Positions 38,181 through 51,412 of a DNA stretch of 64,000 nt are shown here, one piece after another (within the stretch, counting starts at the first letter, position 1; each line of letters starts with the position of its first letter). Made by a program: the position numbers and the translations under genes. The notes under the pieces are model-generated. The model was given only the letters and a program-made list of their open reading frames with translations. It had not been told where the DNA came from and made no database searches. Source of the DNA: Zygnema cylindricum (Eukaryota; Streptophyta; Zygnematophyceae; Zygnematales; Zygnemataceae); assembly GCA_037447655.1 (NCBI GenBank), contig JBBHKE010003068.1, positions 1-64,000 on the forward strand, given 5' to 3'.

Positions 38181-41100
38181 TCATCTTCGACCAGTTAAAT
38201 CATACGCATGATTTACAGAGTGATGTTGAGGATGGTGAAGGACATGTCGACTCCGATGATGACGATCCTTGTTATTATCCGATCCTTGTTTCATCCGTCG
38301 CACAAACACCAAAAACCGACCAAAGTTTCTTTCTTCGAAAAGCTGAGGAGTCAACCTCAAAAAGGTCAAAGCTTCCATTACAGGAACTTGATGCTCCACC
38401 ACTTTCACATTCCCCCATTCATCAATCTCATTCAAAGTCACGGATGTTGAACAAGCATTGCTCACCATTTGCTCATAAGCGTCCTCATCGAGTCTGGCCA
38501 AAGCATTTTCTCCAGCGAATGGGACACCCATTTGGGCAGCATATACACGAACCTTAGCATTAAGGACAAATAAAAAAGGACAGAAAAAGTACAATCAGAA
38601 AATGACAGAATGATGGAATGACCCTGAGCAAGGTGAAAGCATTGTCAAAACGACAAAGCTAAAATGAATCATCTCCACCCATCTTAAGCAAGAATAGAAT
38701 CCACCCATCTTACCATACCTGTTTCAGAAGCTCCTGTGGACCACAATGAGCCTCGGCTGGCTGCTCAATGTTCCGCATCTCCACACATGTAAAGTTGAAA
38801 TCCGCGCCATAACTCTTACAAAGATCGATAATTGCAGCATACCCATTTCGACCTCTGGTATTATTATATCCGGCAGTCAATTCCGCAGCATGTGAGACAC
38901 TACAGTACCACCAATGAATTCCCGCACATTTGAGGCTTACTCGCACTTGCCAGCCCTCCTCCTTCGAGGCTACTCCTATCCCTGAACTGCCATTGCCTTC
39001 GGTCCCATTCTGAGCTCCAGATATGGAAGGCAATTGTCCATAGAAGGCTTCCTGAGCTGCTTGGAGCATTCGATCTCCATGTGCCACCAAGGCTCCTGAA
39101 TACCACTGCCCACAAAAACCCTCCGGGGCGGAACGTCAGACAACAAGAGGGAGGAAAGGGGAGGACAGTGCGGAGAGGGAGGAGAGGAAGAGAGGGAGGA
39201 GCAGGAGGAGAGAGGAGGAGAGAGAGGAAAGAGAGGGGAGGAGAGGGAGGAGAGTGGAGGAGACGGGAGGAGATGGGAGCGGGAGGAAAGAGAGAGAGGA
39301 GAGGGAAGGGAGGGAGGGAAGAAAGAGGGAAGAGAGGGAGGAGAAGGAGGGAGGCGAGGGAGGAGAGGAGGGGAGAAAGACTATGGATAGGGGGCTATTT
39401 TTAGGTATGCAGGGCACCTGAAGGAAAAACTGGCCATAAGGTGTATCCCAGCTTCCATGATTTGAAGCGAAAAAGCCTGTCTCTTGTGGCCGTGAGTTAT
39501 AGTGTCCAGAATCGTGAGGTCCCGCATAACCCCACACAGGTTGGCCTCTCGATTGTGCCGCCCTTCTGAGATCAGCTAAAGCCCTCCGATCGTAACATTG
39601 AAATTCCCCGACTCCAGGAAAACGCCACCGGCCATCTCCTTCTGCACAAATATACATACAACGTCACTGTTATTATATATTATGTAATAAGCTATATAAA
39701 AGCACATGATGGTAAACAGTCTTGAGTACATGGACACGGAAAGAGAAAGGGGCAAAACGAAAGTGAAAAATGTAGAGTACACTTTGGTAGACGATCATTG
39801 GTACACATTGGTGACTTTTCAACTGACCCAAACACACCTGCTTTGAAATTTCTGTGCATTTTAAAGCAATGCAGAATTATCATGCAACTGAAATTCTCAA
39901 AAAGGAAAAAAATGCAAAAATGGACGATATAAAATGCACTGAAACTGCTTGCAATCCAAGCCAATGTACATCAAATGATTAATATCAGACTATTAACTGG
40001 CCAGTGAAAATTAATTGGCATAATTACGGGAGCTTCAGGTGGCAAGGAACATCTACTTCCAGCCATAAAGTATGCACGACAAAAGGAAACACATACCAAA
40101 ACCAGGACAATATTGCAAAAAAAATCCTCTGAACATTTGAAGATGCTTGCATACAAACTAGAAATCACATTCAAGACACAAGAATTCACAAATTAATCCT
40201 CTTTATGAAGCTGGATTTTTTGTACTGGAAATACCACTTCACAATTAAAGCCTGCGGCTCGTTCACCTGGATAGGACGGATATCGCAATTCTCCACATGG
40301 GCCCATGCCAATTGCCACTTCTGTAACCACTGTTCCAAAATCCTCCCCCATGGCTTCTCTAAAGCCAATCATGAAGTCTGTATAAACCTGCATACAAGAA
40401 ATTCAGCCAGTCTATGACGTGCCTCAAAATGCAACATAAAGACCCCTTCAATCCGTTTGTAAGATTATTACTTAAAACCTATGAAAAAATTATAGGGAGG
40501 TCATTCATGCAAACTTGCTGAATATGCCTCCATTTTGACAAATTACACAAGTTACAAATTGGCTCTCACAAATTACAATGACTCTGTTCTACCTGACTCC
40601 CACATATTGCCCCTGTCACAACTGCTTTTTAACTTATATTGCGCTCCGTCCACGATGATCCTATCCAGAATCAAAGGATGATAACTTTATGCTGGTCTTC
40701 CACTGTCTGGAAACCAGTGTCTTAAAATACAGCATGAGTATCCATTATTCATCTAAAAAATGTTCGACGTCCAAAAGAACAAACACCGCCATTCAGGTGC
40801 TAAAATGCACTGAGGACAAGAGACAAGAGAAGACAGAGGAAGATAGTGCACCTGAAGGGGAGTACGACCCTGAAGACAAGGATATTTATCTGAGAATAAG
40901 GATATGCATTCAGAATTTCTGTGGCCAGCTTTGTCGGTGTAAAAGATATCTGGATCAGATTCTGCGGCCTCTAATACCCAAGTCGGCAATGGGATCCGTA
41001 CATCATCTCCAACATTGCCTCCACATGCATGGAATGACATTACTGCCTGTACATTTGCCACAATAACAAGCCTCTTAACTAAACTTTAAAACTCCATGTT

Positions 41101-44100
41101 TAGACGTAGCAAACATTCCAAAATTTGAACAAAAACAACTGGTTATGAGACTTGGGTGAGGGTGTCACCTGTAACTGTAATCCCGCTTTCTTCACTATTT
41201 TCAGGACCTCCTGGTAGGGTGTCCAATCATAAACTCTTGGCCCCTTTCTTTCCACAACTCCCCACCACACATCCACCATGACTCCCTGCAACCTCCAGCG
41301 TCCAACAACAAAATAGCCAGCATAAGAGTCCCACCTAAAATGAGAACCTGTCACTAACTATAAGAAAAAAGATGAGCCAAGGGCATTCTGAACAATACAA
41401 ACCAAAGCGAACACAACTCTAGAACTACACTGAAAAACAGTACGCTATGATATGAAAAATACAAAAAAAAGCCACAATCACTTGACACACCAAAAAAAAA
41501 AAAAACTAGACAACTAAACAATTATAGGGAAAACCTGCTGCTGGACAACTCCAAAGTGATGAAAAATAAATGTATACTTTCAGAGATGTCTACTAATCTC
41601 AGACCATATGATCAACAGTTTGCATGAACTGCAGCCTGTCAATTTAACGTACAAAGGTACGCGTGAGCGTAAGACGTAGAGCACCTCTATCAAAAGCTTC
41701 CAAAAATGCTATGCTGATCACAGCTTGCTCAAACAAACGACTTCAAGTACTGCTATGTGAATGCATTATGGAACTGAACGAACTCACTGAACATTGCACA
41801 TTTTTTCAAGATGAAAACAGTACTCACCATAACACCTGCTGACCGAAGAGCTTGCATTGCAACAGACAATGCTCTCGCGTTATGTAACTGTCCTTCAGCA
41901 TTCACGGTGTCCAAAGGCAGCATGACAAAAACCGGAACTCCAACATCTGTTTTTGAAGCAATACCTTCTAAGTGACTGTTGGATGCAGCTAGCTTCAAAC
42001 CTGTTTGCGAAAGTCTCACTCTATTCTCTTTTTCACCTCCCAATCTCATCTTGAGAAAATGAGGAGCCACTTCCTCTGCAGTTGATCCTGCCAAACTTCG
42101 TTCCAAAAGTTCTCTATCAGACAACACTTCGGTTTGTACTCTCTCTGTGACAAGCCCCCCCACTACGTTGGGGTTCAAATCTACTGCTCCATTCCTTTCC
42201 TCCTCTTGTATTGCAGCGGAGTCATCCAGCCAGCCTGGACTTGCAGCCTCATCCTCACTACTAAATGCATCCAGATAAGGCCCTCCCATCAGGTCACCAG
42301 GTGTCGGCCCCACATGACCAGGAGGACATGCTGGTGCTCTCACATGAGCAAGTTCCTGCAATGATGATGTGGACGCCCTCGTTTTCATGCCAGCCATTCG
42401 ATTCGTTGCTTTGCGATCACAGAGGTCAACCTTGCGTCTGTAAAAAACGTTTTGAAACTCTCTCAGACACTCGGAATGGAACTACAACAAAAGCAAATGG
42501 TTGTGCAGAACAGTCCATGTAGTCAAAATGCAATTTTTCATATTAGTGGAGAAGCCACCAACATTTCGCATAAGCACTTTTAACCAGACGAGGTCAGCAG
42601 AGTTTGTAGGCAACCAACTAACCAGTTTGCTCACAAGCGCTCAAGCTGACAAAGCATGACAAAGCAAGAAAAAAACTGAGACAATCTGAAATGAACAAAC
42701 AAGGATCTTGACATTTACAAACAGGGCAGTGACCCTGCCATCAAAACTCACCTTTAACAAAGGTTCTATAACAAATCTCATTTAGTGATACTGCACATAA
42801 GCTTCGTTATGAAAAGTCCAGACAATGCAACCATAGCCACAATATGACCCTGCACTATCTTTAAAACGTCAGTGACTGCATATGAAGAAGACTTTTAAAA
42901 GACCCGGTCCCGGAGAAAAAGATGGTCGGAAAAACAATTTAGAACAGACTACTCACCCACTGAAAGGCCGTCCGAACTGCCAAGTATCTGATGTGAAAAA
43001 GGGACCACGAGCAGGTGCAAATACAGGTTCTGAGGATGTGAGGTGGCCTCCTCCAATACTGAGCAAGCCTTCTTCTTCAGAAGAACTTTCTGGGTCGGTC
43101 AAGGCTGCTCCTATGGGACGATTGAGTCGTTCGAGCTTGCTTAGAAAATGACTGTCATCATGCAGAGAAGCATAAACATGAGTTGTATGGCAATGTGATA
43201 CAAACACTCCACAAACCTGGCCCAGCTCAGAAGCTTTCCACATGGAATATATGCTGGATTATTTGCAACTGTAAAAGAAATACATCCCCTTTGCAACATG
43301 TATTCTCCTTGTAAAGTTTTCAATGACCCTCATAAGAAGCCTTGAATAACAATGCTGTGATGTTTAAATTGAAGTAATCGACACAACTTAAACAGAAGGG
43401 CAGTTATACAACCATAAAGACGAGATACATTGGGCCCACATGACAGCAACAGAGCTTTAATGATGCATAAACCTCAAGTGAATATCTGAGAATGAAAAAT
43501 ATTTATGTACAGAAACATCAGAGAATGCTCGTTTATCTGAACAGCCACTATCTTAACATGAGGCCATAATCAGAAAATATCCACATGTAGTGAGGTCCAG
43601 AAGAATTTCATTTTAGTCTGGAAATTTTGTAGTCAGAACAAGAGGCAATTGGCCTTGTGTCGGTGTTCAGTATACACTTGTTTCCAGACGTTAATTCTGA
43701 AAAGGACGGATTGATGCTTTAGATAAAAACAGGGAAACTTGTTGCATCAGATACCATAAACGCAGTCACTGAACTAGGAGTTTTTGAAAAAACATTTCCA
43801 TATGCAACTGAAATTTCAATGCTTATATATTGGCATTCACGTCAGTTGCAAACCAAACTGGACAAAGAGGAGGGCCGTCCTAAACAAATGACCAGAGGGA
43901 GAATCACAATGGTGACTATTGAAAAAACATTTCCATATGCAACCGAAATTTCAATGCTTATATATTGGCATTCACGTCAGTTGCAAACCAAACTGGACAA
44001 AGAGTAGGGCCGTCCATGAACAAATGACCAGAGGGAGAATCACAATGGTGACCGTGCCCCATGCCCATAGAGGAGTCGTCAAGAGTGCACATACATGTGA

Positions 44101-45659
44101 AACGGCAAAAACCTACAGTGATGCAAGAAAGTAGTGAAATGCAAATTCATCAAAGGAATTCATGCACAAACAGCAAAAACTTTGAACTTCCATAAGATGG
44201 AAAACCTAAACAGAATGAGACAGTGACATAAAACAAGCACCAGGTCACAACCTTGAATCTCATGAAGCTTTTGGTCTAGGTTATGAAGTAGAATACAAAC
44301 ACATAGCTAGGAATTCAACAGGCAGGTTTAATACTGCGTTGAAAACTAACACAGTCAGCTAGGCATAACCACAATTGCATGTGGCCAAGTCAATTCTAGG
44401 TGACCGTTGATGGGTCTATGATCAAGAAGACTCTATGTCGCTATGCTGACAAAGGGGAAAAATAGACAAACAATTCAAGCTCCAAGAAATTCAAAGAGAT
44501 TTCAAAACTAATCTTGCACTCCAGAACTTATCTTCCCCGGAAGCTGGACAGCTATCTTCAAAAGGCTTACAAGAACCAAAAACAAGGACAGTCGACCAGA
44601 ATTTATCTTTGGTATGCTATCTTCCGTAATTGTTGGTTACAGAATTCCGTGTTCTATAACCAACAAGTAATTACCTTTGCAAAAATGAAAATAGATGTTT
44701 GGATACTTTCAACCAAATTCTATCTGAATGAAAAATAATCAAAAAGTCAAACAAATAAACGTTAACATCATCTGGACCATAGTAATCATTTGCTTTGCAG
44801 AAGCACCTGACAAGGAGGCAATGTGATTCAATAAGAGCAAGGTAAACAAGCAATAAAAGATTACGCATGAATTTGTATAGCTGGTAAAACTGCTTTGTTT
44901 GAGGACGAACAAAGCCAGGAGTAAGCATCCTATGACTCCAATTGCAAAATAGGTAGAATTGTAACATCAAATTTACTCATGACCAAACCCTCAGAGCACA
45001 GGCCATTAAATATATATTCAGAGTGTGAATATGGCTGCAGGGAGCTTGTGTGTTTCTAATGGCGTGAAAAACGGCAATCATGGCCATTTTTTAGTACTAT
45101 GACCCAAATTCATCACCACAACTACATTACTATGTTGACATCACTCACCTTTTTAAGAGAATTCATCATAAAAAATATTTAGCTTTTCGATGCCATTCAT
45201 CCACATAAGTAGCAAACGAAAGTACTCAACTTCAAAGATGCAACAATAAACAGAAAACCATACAGGCACATCGATTGGTCCTATCGATCAAAACTTCAAA
45301 AGAAAATATGACTACCACAAGCCACACTAGCATACGACCAGCCTCAACCCTCTGTTTTGCACGAGCCTATGTTGACAGCGATTGCAACTCTACTCTGTAA
45401 CATCTTCTCCAAAGTGGCATCTTCATATTTTAATTTAAACAAAATTCAAACAATGACAGTTGATAACTACTATCTCCATTGCTCTCTGTCGACACCCCCC
45501 TCCCTCTGTTACTTCTTTTTACTTACAAATTATCACTACTGGTGTTGTGAAAGTCTAGAGCGCAACAAAATTCATTTGGTTCAGAGAGAGAGTGAGAGAG
45601 AGAGAGAGGGAGAGAGAGAGATACAGAGACAGAGAGAGAGAGGGAGAGAGGGAGAGAGG

Positions 45660-45690
<31 letters not shown>

Positions 45691-45965
45691 CAAGACCTGA
45701 GGGAATGAGCAAGCTTGAGACGCCTGCAGACGAATCGCTTCAAGCAGTGTACTTGGACTCGGCGCGAAACAGGAAAAGTACGAGGAGAAGGACAATCCGT
45801 ACCAAAAGATCGACGGTCCCGAGCCAGTCCTGCAGCAAGACTATGCTTACGCTTGGAGACACAGGAAGAAGCTCGTAGCCTACAAGGTCTTGTGAAAAGG
45901 AAGCTTTCAGATGGTAGCGAAGAGGAGAGAGTGGGGCCCACCAGCAGGCCAGCAGAAGCGGACAT
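38181..45965 (-). CDS. BAM: Beta-amylase (glycoside hydrolase family 14)
   Basis: Nine exons in transcript order: 45965-45697, 43139-42957, 42437-41828, 41285-41169, 41046-40852, 40387-40267, 39641-39418, 39105-38719, 38552-38181. They sum to 2,478 nt in phase, 825 aa. Beta-amylase releases maltose from the non-reducing ends of starch. The catalytic domain starts near residue 318 ([12 protein letters not shown]), then [18 protein letters not shown] (the flexible-loop motif), [12 protein letters not shown] with the catalytic acid Glu491, and HAAELTAGY with the catalytic base Glu648. Exons 3-9 are secure. Exon 2 joins in frame. Exon 1, a Ser/Arg-rich transit-peptide-like start, is inferred from phase (2 then 1) and fitting splice signals. 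The leader of about 300 aa is longer than usual and no BZR1 domain is seen. A chloroplast enzyme is inferred; the paralogue number is unknown. Confidence 0.9.
39125..39385. repeat. GGAGAG purine tract in beta-amylase intron 7
   Basis: About 260 bases of GGAGAGGGAGG-type repeats on the plus strand, making up most of the 312-bp intron 39106-39417. The transcript therefore has one long pyrimidine run between exons 7 and 8. Confidence 0.9.
43786..44055. repeat. Two tandem 135-bp units in beta-amylase intron 1
   Basis: GAAAAAACATTTCCATATGC begins both units (43786 and 43921). The units are nearly identical over their whole length. Because 135 is a multiple of three, the same peptide appears twice in one open frame, but the position inside an intron and the lack of a recognisable domain argue against coding. 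Confidence 0.85.
45583..45691. repeat. GA microsatellite in beta-amylase intron 1
   Basis: AGAGAG and GGGAGAG repeats that begin five bases after the proposed exon 1 donor (45696-45695). Pyrimidine-rich in the transcript. Confidence 0.92.
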
Positions 45966-46253
45966 TCCTGCTGCCTTCCTGCTGGCTTACTGGAAGGTCC
46001 TTAGCCCTAATCCCGCATGGCACCCATCAATTTCGCTTTACAACTGTTTCTTCGTAATTTTACTGTTGTTGCTTCCTGTACTTACTATCCTAAGCTTTCT
46101 ATTTTATTTTTTTTACATACACTTCGGAACTGTGGTATAGTTCTTAGAACTTCAATTCAGGCTTTCAAGTCTTACAGGCGCCCGGGTATAATGAATTTTC
46201 CATCTTGCTTATCAGCAGCATATCGATTATTTGACCTTTGTACTGAACTGTCC

Positions 46254-47193
46254 TGTAGCGTACTGTATAGTACTGTACTGAAATGTACAGTACAGTACTG
46301 TAATATACAGCTATGGCAAAGTATTGGTCGGTTTGTCCGCCGCCGTCATCAATTCATCAGCATGTAGAAGGCAAAACTTAATTTAATCATGTTAAACTGC
46401 ACGAAAACAATTGCAAAACGCTAATTTATAACATACTATATGTTTTTTATACATTATAGTGTGCGTATAGTATGGACTAAGCACATATTAGTCATATAGA
46501 ATTGAACTATGGTTTTAAACTTTTAATGGTCGAAAAGATTTGGAAACCCTACATCCCATTTCTCCATACTATTAACGTATTATACCAAGAGAGCACATAT
46601 AATATGTATATAATACAGGCAATGAGATGGTATTTTCCACGCGTTTTCTGGCTTTTCAACTACGGTAGCATGTAAAACAACCATGATTGGATGATCTGAG
46701 AGCAGCCTGTCCAGAAAAGGTGAAAAACTAAGGTAACCCTAACCGGAAAACACGTGACATAACCTCACTTGTGATGCACGTGACCGTATGCTGGAAAAAT
46801 GTGACATAATTCAGCGAAAGGAGCGTGACAAGCTTTTGCAAGTGGCGAAGGAGCTGCTTGTGTCCACACAGAAACAAGTCGTGGATTGTAACCGTATTCT
46901 AATGGTAACTGAGGACAGCCACGTAGCATGCTTTAGATATGAGATCGAATGAAAAACCTCCGAAGTACGGGAAAATGGGCTTTCTCACGCGCTGCTCCAG
47001 AACATAGGGAGCCAATGGGGGTAACAAATGGTTCGATCAATGTGCACGTGTTGAAGGTGGATTTTGACAGCACGACTTCGGGGAAACGTGGAAGTTTGCA
47101 GAATCTTGATTTGAAGTACAGCTCGCGTCCTATCCTACAGAATAGGGTGCAGTACAGTACGTTATCGTACATTTCCGGCACAAAGGGGACTGT
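46254..47193 (+). repeat. Long direct repeat, copy 1
   Basis: Matches 49443-50356 in the same orientation, from TAGCGTACTGTATAGTACTG to CATTTCCGGCACAA, with many small indels. No domain is seen in any frame, and the ends do not form an inverted repeat. Confidence 0.85.
46261..46300. repeat. TACTGTA/TACAGTA palindromic tract
   Basis: Overlapping GTACTGTAC and GTACAGTAC palindromes at the start of the long direct repeat. Similar to 4826-4869 and 61979-62005. Confidence 0.75.
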
Positions 47194-47367
47194 TCCCACC
47201 TCATCAGATCCATTGACTCCATTCTCGCTAAAACTGCGTAGCGGAGCGCCAAGCGATATTCATAACGGAGCGGCAAATGCGGTTGTCTATATCGGTTAAA
47301 ACCGTATTGCCAAACGAGGAAAAAGCTACAATACTGTACAGTACAGTTCTGTACTGAACCTGTACTG

Positions 47368-48715
47368 CCATAGTTGTTCACACTTCACACCGTTTAGTGC
47401 GAACGATTTCAATCACGACGAATTATACGTAACGAACGCATTGAACCTTTTTAAAAAATCGTAAAAATCGTTAATGAAATTTTAGTCCGTACTATTTTCG
47501 TACATGTAAACAAAAATGAATTTTACATGTACCGCAGTTTGTACATTTTTCGTACATTTCAATTATCTTTTCGTAATAGTCCGTACATTTTCGGTAAAAT
47601 TTCGTACACTTCCGTAAACTTCCTGTTCAGTTTACCGGACAGAAGTGCAACGCATCTTTTCGTCAAATTCCGTACATTTACCGTACTAAAACGTACAGCT
47701 ATTGTAAAATACCGTACAGTTTCCGTAAATTTGTCGTTCAGTTTATCGGACAGAAAGTACATCGCGATTTTTTGCTATTTTTTCAACAGTCACGAACTAT
47801 ACGTTTCAATCGGAAAAAAGGAAAAAAACCCCACAATTTGAACAACAGCGTGTACTGCATATGTCGTAAGAACATTTTAATATAAAATACGTACTAAAAA
47901 ACAGATATAATTAGCAAAAACCATAGTTGTTCAAATCGTGCGAATTTTCAATTTTTACGATTGAAACGTATAATTCGTGACTTTTGAAAAAATCGCAAAA
48001 AAACGTGATGTACTTTCAGTCCGGTAAACTAAACGGAATGTTTGCGGGGAAAATACAATAGTTTCCGTAAAATGTACGTTAATTTACGGAAATGTACAGA
48101 ATTCGAGGAAAAGATACGTCGCAGTTATTAGTACTTTCTGTCCAGTGAACTGAACTGAAATATCACGGAACCTGTACGTCATTTCATCGAAAATGTACGG
48201 ACATTTTCAAAAAGAGACGTTGAAACGTCACACAATTTTCGCGCAGTAAGTTTGAAAAATGTACGGGCGTCTTCTTCAATCTTTTTTGAAAGAAGCCGCC
48301 ATGGAATGTTGAAAACAAACCGCAAGGAAGCCGCCTCCCTATAATCTACCATGGTTGTCAGTCAGATCAGACAGACGAACTTTGACAAAATGTTTCCCTT
48401 TACAATGTTCGAACCTGAAGCTGCAACATTTTGACATAAACTATTTCCACATACTCCGCTACCAGTTGATCAAGGAAGACAAATACAGAACACATGTGTG
48501 ACATGTATTTAAATAATAATGGTTGTTTACCCCTCATTTAACGGAAACCTTACAAACTGCGCTATATGTAAATTTTTTTGTTTTACATGTACGGAATTGT
48601 ACGGATGAAAATTCATTAACGATTTTTAACAATTTGTTCAAAACGTTCAATGCGTTCGTTACGTATAATTCGTCGCGATTGAATCGTTCGCACTAAACGC
48701 TATGAACAACTATGG
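47368..48715. mobile_element. 1.35-kb element with long inverted ends
   Basis: Left end CCATAGTTGTTCA and right end TGAACAACTATGG are inverted. The inversion continues inward through GTTTAGTGCGAACGATT, CGACGAATTATACGTAACG and AACGCATTGAAC, about 70 bp in all. The interior repeats GTACGGAA-type words and contains a second CCATAGTTGTTCAAATCGTG start near 47921, hinting at nesting. No transposase. A shorter relative is at 16609-17059. No target duplication was recognised. Confidence 0.7.
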
Positions 48716-49442
48716 TAAAAACCAACAAAACAAAAATGCATGCATGATTGATTATTTTAATTATTTCGGTAAACTTAAATTACGTTTCCCCGTGCACACT
48801 TGTCCGACTTTTGTTTCGGAAACTGCCGATTACTTTCCATCGCAGCCATCGGATCTGGATCGACGACGCTGATTTAAGTGGCGACAAGAACATTAATGTT
48901 AATGCCGATACACTTTGTACTGATTTCACTTAACTGTTACTTAATTGTTTCTCCTTGTGGTTATTTAGAGTATTCGAGATATTGAGTCATCCCCGGGTCC
49001 GTCCGGTGTTGTTTAACCACCTTGCAAGAACCAAACTAGTTTAATAAGATCCTTTTGCTTTTGTATACAGATGATATTATTATTCTTTCGTATGTATTTT
49101 TGCACATATGAGATGGGAGAAGAGAGTTCATCCTCCATCAAACAGAGTCTTGGATTTCTATTAGCCAGGTGATTTCGTTTGTTGTAAAATCTTCATAAAG
49201 TTTGTATAGTAATGTTTTTCTTTTATTAGGAAAATATATTTTTTTCATCAAGTGTCTATTTATACCGTCCCGCTTTTTTTTGTTTTTATTCTCAAATAGA
49301 ATTATCCACACTATTTAAAAAAAGCCCTAATTCCTAATTAGAGTAATCGATTTCTTCCAAAATTTCCAAATTCCCAATTAGCGTACACCACACTAAATAA
49401 TAGTATACGCTAATCAAACCTACACGCTAATAGCGATTGGCG

Positions 49443-50356
49443 GTGTAGCGTACTGTATAGTACTGAAATGTACTGTAATATACACCTATGGCAAAGTATG
49501 TCCAGAGACTTGGTCGGTTTGTCCGCCGCCGTCATCAATTCATCAGCATGTAGAAGGCAAAACTTAGTTTAATCATGTTCAACTGCACGAAAACAATTGC
49601 TGCCATACCATATGCGTAATATATAGTATAGTGTGCGTATAGTATGGACTAAGCACATATAGAATTGAACTATGGTTTTAAACTTTTAATGGTCGAAAAG
49701 ATTTGGAAATCCTATATGCCATGTAACCATACTATTAACGTATTATACCTAAAAAGCACATATAATATGTATATAATACGGGCAATGAGATGGTATTTTC
49801 CACGCGTTTTATGGCTTTTGAACTACGGTAGCATGTAAAACAACCATGATTGGATGATTGGATGATTGGAGAGCTGCCTGTCCAGAAAAACTAGGTGACC
49901 CTGACCGGAAAACACGTGACATAACCTCACTTGTGATGCACGTGACCGTATGCTGCAAAAATGTGACATAATTCACCGAAATGAGCGTGACAAGCTTTTG
50001 CAAGTGGCTAAGGAGCTGCTTGTGTCCACACAGAAACAAGACGTGGATGTAACCGTATTCTAATGGTAACGGACGACAGCCACGTAGCATGCTTTAGATA
50101 TGAGATCGAATGAAAAACCTCCGAAAGGACGGAAAAATGGGCTTTCTCACGCGCTGCTCCAGAACATAGGGAGCCAATGGGGTGACAAATCGTTCAATCA
50201 ATGTACACGTGTTGAAATATGAATTGACAGCACGACTTCGGGGAAACGTGGAAGTTTGCAGAATTTTGATTTGAAGTACAACTCGCGTCCTATCATAGAG
50301 AATAGAGTGCAGTACGGTACGTTATCGTACATTTCCGGCACAATGAGACTGTTCGA
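49443..50356 (+). repeat. Long direct repeat, copy 2
   Basis: Second copy of 46254-47193. The two are separated by about 2.2 kb that includes the inverted-end element 47368-48715 and a MITE right end at about 49427-49447 (AATAGCGATTGGCGGTG). Confidence 0.85.
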
Positions 50357-50387
50357 ACCATTTTCGTTCCGTGACTTAAAGGTAAAC

Positions 50388-50682
50388 CATAGTTCAAAAG
50401 TAGGCGTTTTATCGTAGGCCTTTGGTCGGCGCCTTTATCGTAAGTTGTGTCATGGGCTTTTCATGTGATCTTCTTAGATCGCTACTTTGATCAACGACCG
50501 TCCGATCGTCCGAATCTGACGGTGTAAATAAAATTTTTTGGTCCGAATGTTTTAATTGGTCCAATTTTTGGTCCGAATGTTTTAATTGGTCCGAATACAA
50601 TATGGGTCTTAAGGTCAAATTGTATGTTTTGCATACAATAGGCATATTGTATGGGCCTACTTTCACCTATTTTTGAACTATG
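50388..50682. mobile_element. hAT-like MITE, copy 3
   Basis: Starts CATAGTTCAAAAGTAGG and ends CCTATTTTTGAACTATG, 295 bp. The flanking octamers AGGTAAAC (50380-50387) and AGGTAGAC (50683-50690) agree at seven of eight positions, consistent with a hAT-type target duplication. Confidence 0.83.
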
Positions 50683-50689
50683 AGGTAGA

Positions 50690-51212
50690 CGGCGAAAAAT
50701 GTAGCCGACAAAAAAATACTTATTCTGTAATTCATATAATTACTTATTTGGGGTATGGTTACATCAGGAGGTCTCTGTAATAGTACGGAGAGCAAAATTT
50801 ATGTATTACAGAGGCCTCGGTTACATGGCGTATCGTCTGTAAACAAGTTTTTACATATGTGTTCTGATTTGAGTGGTTCCGTGTAAATTGACGATCAAAT
50901 CTCTAAAATCGTCAAAGATTTGAAAACCGACCATTTTCGTATGGAAATCCTTACTTGCGTATTTTGTACGAGTACTTCGCAAACCGTATTTCTTTTCGGC
51001 AAAGATTTTACGGTCACCTTGTCCCGAAGGCACGTGACTTTGGAGACCTATGAAATTTTTCATTTTATATTTTTTTAATGCCTCGATATATTGGCGATAC
51101 GATATATCGCGATATTTTGATTTTCGATATATCGAAGCGATATATCGATTACCGAGTACCTGAAATTCGATTTATATCGAATATCGGCAAAAGGTCCTCA
51201 ATACCCAACACT
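50690..51212. repeat. GATATATCG-rich dispersed repeat, copy 3
   Basis: Reverse-oriented partner of 17281-17885. It includes a hairpin (GGTTACATCAGGAGGTCTC against GAGGCCTCGGTTAC, 50758-50825), a middle block and the ATATCG-rich end. Its right end touches the MITE at 51214. Confidence 0.65.
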
Positions 51213-51213
51213 A

Positions 51214-51412
51214 CACCGTGAATCGTTATTAGCCTTATGTACGCTATATCGGCACCCCAAAATTTTGACATTGATACCTTAAATATAATAAATTACACTA
51301 TTTAAGGACGTGGACCATAATCAGCCACGTCTCCTGGCACTAAATTAGAATGAATGACGCTATTTTTTTCTTTACACTAATAATTTCTATACGCTAATAA
51401 CGATTCAAGGTG
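51214..51412. mobile_element. TA-family MITE
   Basis: CACCGTGAATCGTTATTAGC and GCTAATAACGATTCAAGGTG are inverted ends flanked by TA (51212-51213 and 51413-51414). 199 bp, without coding capacity. Confidence 0.8.

Noticed and set aside
43786-44055. Duplicated peptide in one frame as a possible repeat protein
   Set aside because: The repeat period of 135 is a multiple of three by chance, there is no family resemblance, and the stretch lies in the beta-amylase first intron.
45704-45895. Plus-strand frame resembling a short coding exon ([15 protein letters not shown])
   Set aside because: It looks coding but has no partner exons on the plus strand. The opposite strand gives a transit-peptide-like beta-amylase exon 1 whose phase fits exon 2, which explains the coding-like composition better.
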